From Gracilibacillus kekensis (GTDB lineage: Bacteria > Bacillota > Bacilli > Bacillales > Amphibacillaceae): a DNA stretch of 64,000 nucleotides. The notes under the pieces were generated by a model. It was not told where the DNA came from and searched no databases. It saw only the letters and a program-made list of their open reading frames with translations. The translations under genes and the position numbers were made by a program. The stretch lies in NCBI RefSeq assembly GCF_900143085.1, contig NZ_FRCZ01000008.1, forward strand, positions 96,549-160,548. Direction: 5' to 3'. The first letter of the stretch is position 1; each line of letters begins with the position of its first letter. Shown piece after piece: positions 60,943 through 64,000 of the stretch.

Positions 60943-61896
60943 ATGACGAGTTATAAATTAAATTATGAAACTGTGAAAAGTAATATACTGCCGCCGATTT
61001 CGCTTCACTTACATGATTCACATACCACTGCAATATACAGTGATACGGATATGCAGGCAGAGTTAATAGATACAATCCTTCGAAATGGTGATATAACCAT
61101 CTTTGACCGCAAAGATGGATTATATGAGCGGTTGTCCGTAGGTGATAATGTTACTTTCTATCATAAATGGTTTGGCTGTACGATACCGTTGCCTGAAATT
61201 TTGGTAATGTTCGAGTTGCAAACATGCACAAAAAAACCCTTACGGAAGTGCACCCATTTTGAACTTGCTCGTGTATATTATGCAAGATACTTTATGACGA
61301 ATACGTATCCTAAGGTATTTCAAGAACCTATTCAAGGTGTCGATATCAAAACGATCAATATCTTTCTGAACATGCTACAAAAGCTCACAGAAAACAAGAC
61401 GCCAACACTTATTTTAGTATCCAATATGGAGCATGCACTGCTACTTAGTGATGTTGCCTATCGTTTGCAGGACAAAGGGCTGCTGAAAATTGAAGTAGAT
61501 GCAGAGGTGATGGAAAAGGATACGGATGAGGAACCAGCTCCTGCATTATCCACTGCAAAGTTATTCAAGGTCCCTGCAAAGATCGAGGATAAAGTGATTT
61601 TGTTCGACCCAACGGAAATTGATTACATTGAAAGCCAGGATGGTAAGGCAATGATTGTTGTCAATCACGAATCCTTCTCACTGGACTCAACACTGACAGA
61701 AATAGAAAAGACATTAGAAGTCTATGGATTTTACCGCTGTCACCGATCCTACATCGTAAATTTGCAAAAAGTACGTGAAATTATTACCTGGTCAAAAAAT
61801 ACATACTCACTAAGAATCGATAACCAGGCAAAATCAACGATTCCGTTAGCCCGTACAAAAATTCAAGGAATCCAGGATATGTTCAACCTGAAATAA
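60943..61896 (+). CDS. LytTR regulator with degenerate ABC-ATPase-like N-terminus
   Basis: About 317 aa. The C-terminal LytTR DNA-binding domain (about 225-315) shows DPTEIDYIESQDGKAMIVV and FYRCHRSYIVNL. The N-terminal 200 residues can be laid against an ABC ATPase: ISLHLHDSHTTAIYSD where Walker A would be, GLYERLSVGDNVTFYHKWFG (as in GLYE-LTV-ENL), FELARVYYARYF at the signature region, VFQEPIQGVDIK at Walker B (DEPTSGLD) and LVSNMEHALLLSDVAYRL at the H-loop. All catalytic residues are gone. The ATG at 60943 follows AAAGGAG. It likely controls the ABC exporter encoded next. Confidence 0.8.
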   Translation: MTSYKLNYETVKSNILPPISLHLHDSHTTAIYSDTDMQAELIDTILRNGDITIFDRKDGLYERLSVGDNVTFYHKWFGCTIPLPEILVMFELQTCTKKPLRKCTHFELARVYYARYFMTNTYPKVFQEPIQGVDIKTINIFLNMLQKLTENKTPTLILVSNMEHALLLSDVAYRLQDKGLLKIEVDAEVMEKDTDEEPAPALSTAKLFKVPAKIEDKVILFDPTEIDYIESQDGKAMIVVNHESFSLDSTLTEIEKTLEVYGFYRCHRSYIVNLQKVREIITWSKNTYSLRIDNQAKSTIPLARTKIQGIQDMFNLK

Positions 61897-61904
61897 GTAC
61901 AGTT

Positions 61905-61937
61905 CGGCTTTTTGTATGAAAAGGGGAGCCTTTTTTT
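61905..61937 (+). terminator. terminator after the LytTR gene
   Basis: GGCT-TTTT pairs with AAAA-AGCC with an unpaired GGGG bulge, followed by seven T residues; moderately convincing. Confidence 0.5.
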
Positions 61938-62049
61938 AACGATAAAAGAGTACAATTGAACTTCTATTTAGTACATTTCACCTTGATTTGACTGCATGAA
62001 GACCCAATCCGGTATACGATAAGCACAGATCATAAAAGGAGGAGTTCAA

Positions 62050-62898
62050 TTGGAACATGCAATTAAAGTAACTGGACTTAGAAAGGTGTTTGGCCGACAT
62101 GCAGCTATTGAAGATATCAGTATTGGTGTGAAGCCAGGGGAAATTTTTGGCCTATTGGGACCGAGTGGTTCTGGTAAAACAACAACGATAAAAATTTTAA
62201 CAGGCGAGCTTGGGCAAACAGCAGGAGAGGTAAACGTATTAGCTACAAATGCTGGAGCTTTTGGAACAGCTGAATTTAAATCAAGAATTGGAATACTATC
62301 TGATAATAGTTCGTTGTATGAACGACTGACTGTGTATGATAATTTAAAGTTATTTTGTAAGTTGTATGATGCACCATTGGCGCAAATTGATGTGATGCTG
62401 GATGAAGTTAATTTGAAAGATGCACGCAACAAGGTCGTTTCCAAATTATCAAAAGGGATGAAGCAGCGTGTTTTGCTGGCTAAAGCACTTATTCATCAAC
62501 CTGAACTCGTATTTTTAGACGAACCTACTTCTGCCTTAGACCCAGGAAATGCCGCACATATTCATCGCGGGCTACAGAAATTAAATGATGCAGGGACGAC
62601 GATTTTTATAACGACACACGATATGGAGGAAGCAACAGAATTGTGTGATCGTGTAGCTTTTTTAAACAACGGAAAAATACAGGAGCTCGGCAGTCCGCAC
62701 GCGCTACGATATAAATATTCCACACATGCTTTCCATGTGGAAACCTTTCAGGATGAATGGTTGGTCATCGAAAATGAGAAAGAGAATGCGGATAAAATAG
62801 GGGACTTGATTAAAAGTGGAAAAGTAAAAGCCATTCACTCTGATAATCCTACGCTTGGACAGATCTTTTTAAAAGTAACAGGGAAGGAGCTTGTATAA
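62050..62898 (+). CDS. ABC transporter ATP-binding protein (ABC-2 exporter)
   Basis: 282 aa, starting at TTG 62050 behind AGGAGGAG. All NBD motifs are intact: Walker A GPSGSGKTTT (about 37-46), signature LSKGMKQRVLLAKAL, Walker B LVFLDEPTSALDP and H-loop ITTHDM. The last 70 residues are an extension of the DrrA/NatA type. It pairs with the permease immediately downstream (TAATG overlap) to form an exporter, possibly for a peptide, antibiotic or ion. Control by the neighbouring LytTR protein is likely from position. Confidence 0.92.
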   Translation: MEHAIKVTGLRKVFGRHAAIEDISIGVKPGEIFGLLGPSGSGKTTTIKILTGELGQTAGEVNVLATNAGAFGTAEFKSRIGILSDNSSLYERLTVYDNLKLFCKLYDAPLAQIDVMLDEVNLKDARNKVVSKLSKGMKQRVLLAKALIHQPELVFLDEPTSALDPGNAAHIHRGLQKLNDAGTTIFITTHDMEEATELCDRVAFLNNGKIQELGSPHALRYKYSTHAFHVETFQDEWLVIENEKENADKIGDLIKSGKVKAIHSDNPTLGQIFLKVTGKELV

Positions 62899-63593
62899 TG
62901 AATACACAACGTATAGGTGCCATTTTTGAAAAAGATTTTAAAGATTTTATGAAGAATATGATGCTTTTAACGATGCCAGTCATTCCTATTATATTAGCGA
63001 TAATATACAGTCGATTGGGTGATGGGGAAGAGCTTCCGATCCCGATGTTATATTTAATTGTCGGTGTCACCTTTTCTTCAGTAACAGCCAGTAGCATGAT
63101 GACGATGATGGCGGAAGAAAATGAGAAGAAGACATTAAGAGGACTTATGCTGTCACCCGCTTCTTTTATGGACATCATCATCGGAAAAAGCCTGGTCGTC
63201 GGACTGATGACTCTGATCTCATTGATAATTTCTTTAGCACTTGTCGGCATTGAGCCATTCCTCAATGTGCAGGCTATCATCGGGCTACTCTTGTTATTTC
63301 TATTCTTTTTATTTCTGGGAATTGGAATCGGATTGTTCACAAATTCTATTGCTGCAACATCTGCCTACCTAATGCCGGTGATGTTTTTGTTTGGATTTAC
63401 ACCGATGATTGATTTTCTCGGTCTCGGAGAAGACAGTCTCGCGATTACGATAGCGAATTACTTTCCGATCATGCAGTTAATCGAGATGCACGACACGAAT
63501 TCCTGGTTGCCAATAGGAATTGTAGCGATATGGACGCTAGCTGCCGCGATATTTACTTATATTTGTTTTAAAAAAGAAAAAACGGATGATTAA
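62898..63593 (+). CDS. ABC-2 type permease
   Basis: 231 aa with six hydrophobic segments (MLLTMPVIPIILAIIY, YLIVGVTFSSVTASSMMTMM, IIGLLLLFLFFLFLGIGIGLF and others). The cytoplasmic EENEKKTLRGLMLSPASFMDIIIGK motif after helix two is the typical coupling region of ABC-2 permeases. The ATG at 62898 overlaps the ATPase stop by one base. It forms the membrane half of the exporter. Confidence 0.9.
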   Translation: MNTQRIGAIFEKDFKDFMKNMMLLTMPVIPIILAIIYSRLGDGEELPIPMLYLIVGVTFSSVTASSMMTMMAEENEKKTLRGLMLSPASFMDIIIGKSLVVGLMTLISLIISLALVGIEPFLNVQAIIGLLLLFLFFLFLGIGIGLFTNSIAATSAYLMPVMFLFGFTPMIDFLGLGEDSLAITIANYFPIMQLIEMHDTNSWLPIGIVAIWTLAAAIFTYICFKKEKTDD

Positions 63594-63612
63594 ATAAAGA
63601 AAGTGTTTAATT

Positions 63613-63640
63613 AGTGGGAGTTTTATACTCTCACTATACT
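63613..63640 (+). terminator. possible terminator after the exporter operon
   Basis: AGTGGGAG pairs with CTCTCACT (one G-U pair) around TTTTATA, followed by a weak T-rich tail. Confidence 0.5.
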
Positions 63641-63680
63641 CTTTTATCCTCTACTTATCCTCTTTCTTTATGACCTTTTG

Positions 63681-64000
63681 TCAAATTAAGTGCAACAGTT
63701 CTTCCTGAAACGCTTCGTGTGTAGTTTTCCAATTCAAGCATTTTCTTGGTCTATTGTTAATTAAAGATAGAGCTCCTTCTAACTCATCATTGGAAACGTT
63801 GGCTAAATCCGTTTGCTTAGGGAAGAACTCTCTTAAAAGCCCATTCGCATTCTCATTACTACCACGTTGCCAAGATGAATAAGGATCCGCAAAATACACT
63901 TTGATGTCGGTATCTTGTTCAATGGTACGATAACAAGCGAACTCTTTGCCTCTGTCTACTGTGGCTGTTTGAAAGGCACCAGAGGGTAATTGTTCATTTA
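63681..64000 (-). CDS. IS30-family transposase, C-terminal part (cut by window edge)
   Basis: The reading frame is open to the right edge. Readable sequence: PSGAFQTATVDRGKEFACYR, then KVYFADPYSSWQRGSNENANGLLREFFPKQTDL, then INNRPRKCLNWKTTHE. This is the second Asp and the Glu (WQRGSNENANGLLR) of the IS30 DDE catalytic core and its conserved tail. The N-terminal part lies outside the window. GTCAAATTAAGTGCAAC, overlapping the stop codon at 63678-63694, is a likely start of the IS terminal inverted repeat. Confidence 0.9.
   Translation of the reverse strand, partial: NEQLPSGAFQTATVDRGKEFACYRTIEQDTDIKVYFADPYSSWQRGSNENANGLLREFFPKQTDLANVSNDELEGALSLINNRPRKCLNWKTTHEAFQEELLHLI

Overview
The window comes from a low-GC Gram-positive bacterium, almost certainly a member of the Bacillaceae. 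The evidence is AGGAGG-type ribosome binding sites, TTG/GTG starts, a T-box leader, cre-like boxes, DesK/DesR-like and LytTR regulators, a bla operon and a trehalose PTS. Halophilic or alkaliphilic genera such as Gracilibacillus, Virgibacillus or Oceanobacillus are a reasonable guess, but no marker in the window fixes the genus.

Left flank (1-3956): a frameshifted DUF2798 membrane protein gene, an unrecognised protein, an aldo/keto reductase with a Lin0512-family gene, and rlmH, the 23S rRNA methyltransferase known in staphylococci as orfX.

Island (3939-23589): the 3' end of rlmH is the attachment site of an SCC-like cassette of about 18.6 kb. A 29-bp direct repeat with one mismatch lies at both ends (3939-3967 and 22534-22562), and the internal ends carry an inverted repeat. 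The cassette encodes a CcrC-like large serine recombinase, a D5/SF3 primase-helicase in the position of Cch, and small genes on both sides of the recombinase gene. The cargo looks defensive: a divergent type II restriction-modification system with its own controller, a RadC/JAB-DUF1643 operon, a zinc-ribbon nuclease, and a two-gene DUF262 (GmrSD-like) system with a divergent small HTH-like gene. A second cassette of about 1 kb, carrying only a lipoprotein gene, sits in tandem and ends at a degenerate third att copy (23575-23589).

Right of the island (23590-31285): a CPBP protease, a NarL-type two-component system, an HxlR regulator divergent from an NAD(P)-binding oxidoreductase, and a DUF418 protein with a DesKR-like pair.

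31500-39603: a sugar or polyol ABC importer (binding protein and two permeases, no ATPase) with a zinc dehydrogenase, followed by an MtlR-like PRD regulator and an orphan mannitol-type EIICB. An MtlR-like operator and a cre-like box precede the ABC operon.

39604-55870: a MalT-like LAL regulator, DUF4386, NAD(P)-binding, CPBP and TauE proteins, a RAYT (REP-associated tyrosine transposase), a trehalose PTS operon, and a T-box-controlled operon ending in an NhaC-family transporter. Seven copies of a 27-nt GGGACA palindrome are scattered here. Five of them touch or closely follow stop codons, and two in opposite orientation bracket the RAYT gene.

55871-64000: an intracellular GH10 xylanase, a bla operon (class A lipoprotein beta-lactamase, BlaR1, BlaI) with BlaI-type operators, and a LytTR regulator whose N-terminal half looks like a degenerate ABC ATPase. 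Next to it is a real two-gene ABC-2 exporter. The window ends in an IS30-type transposase cut by the right edge.
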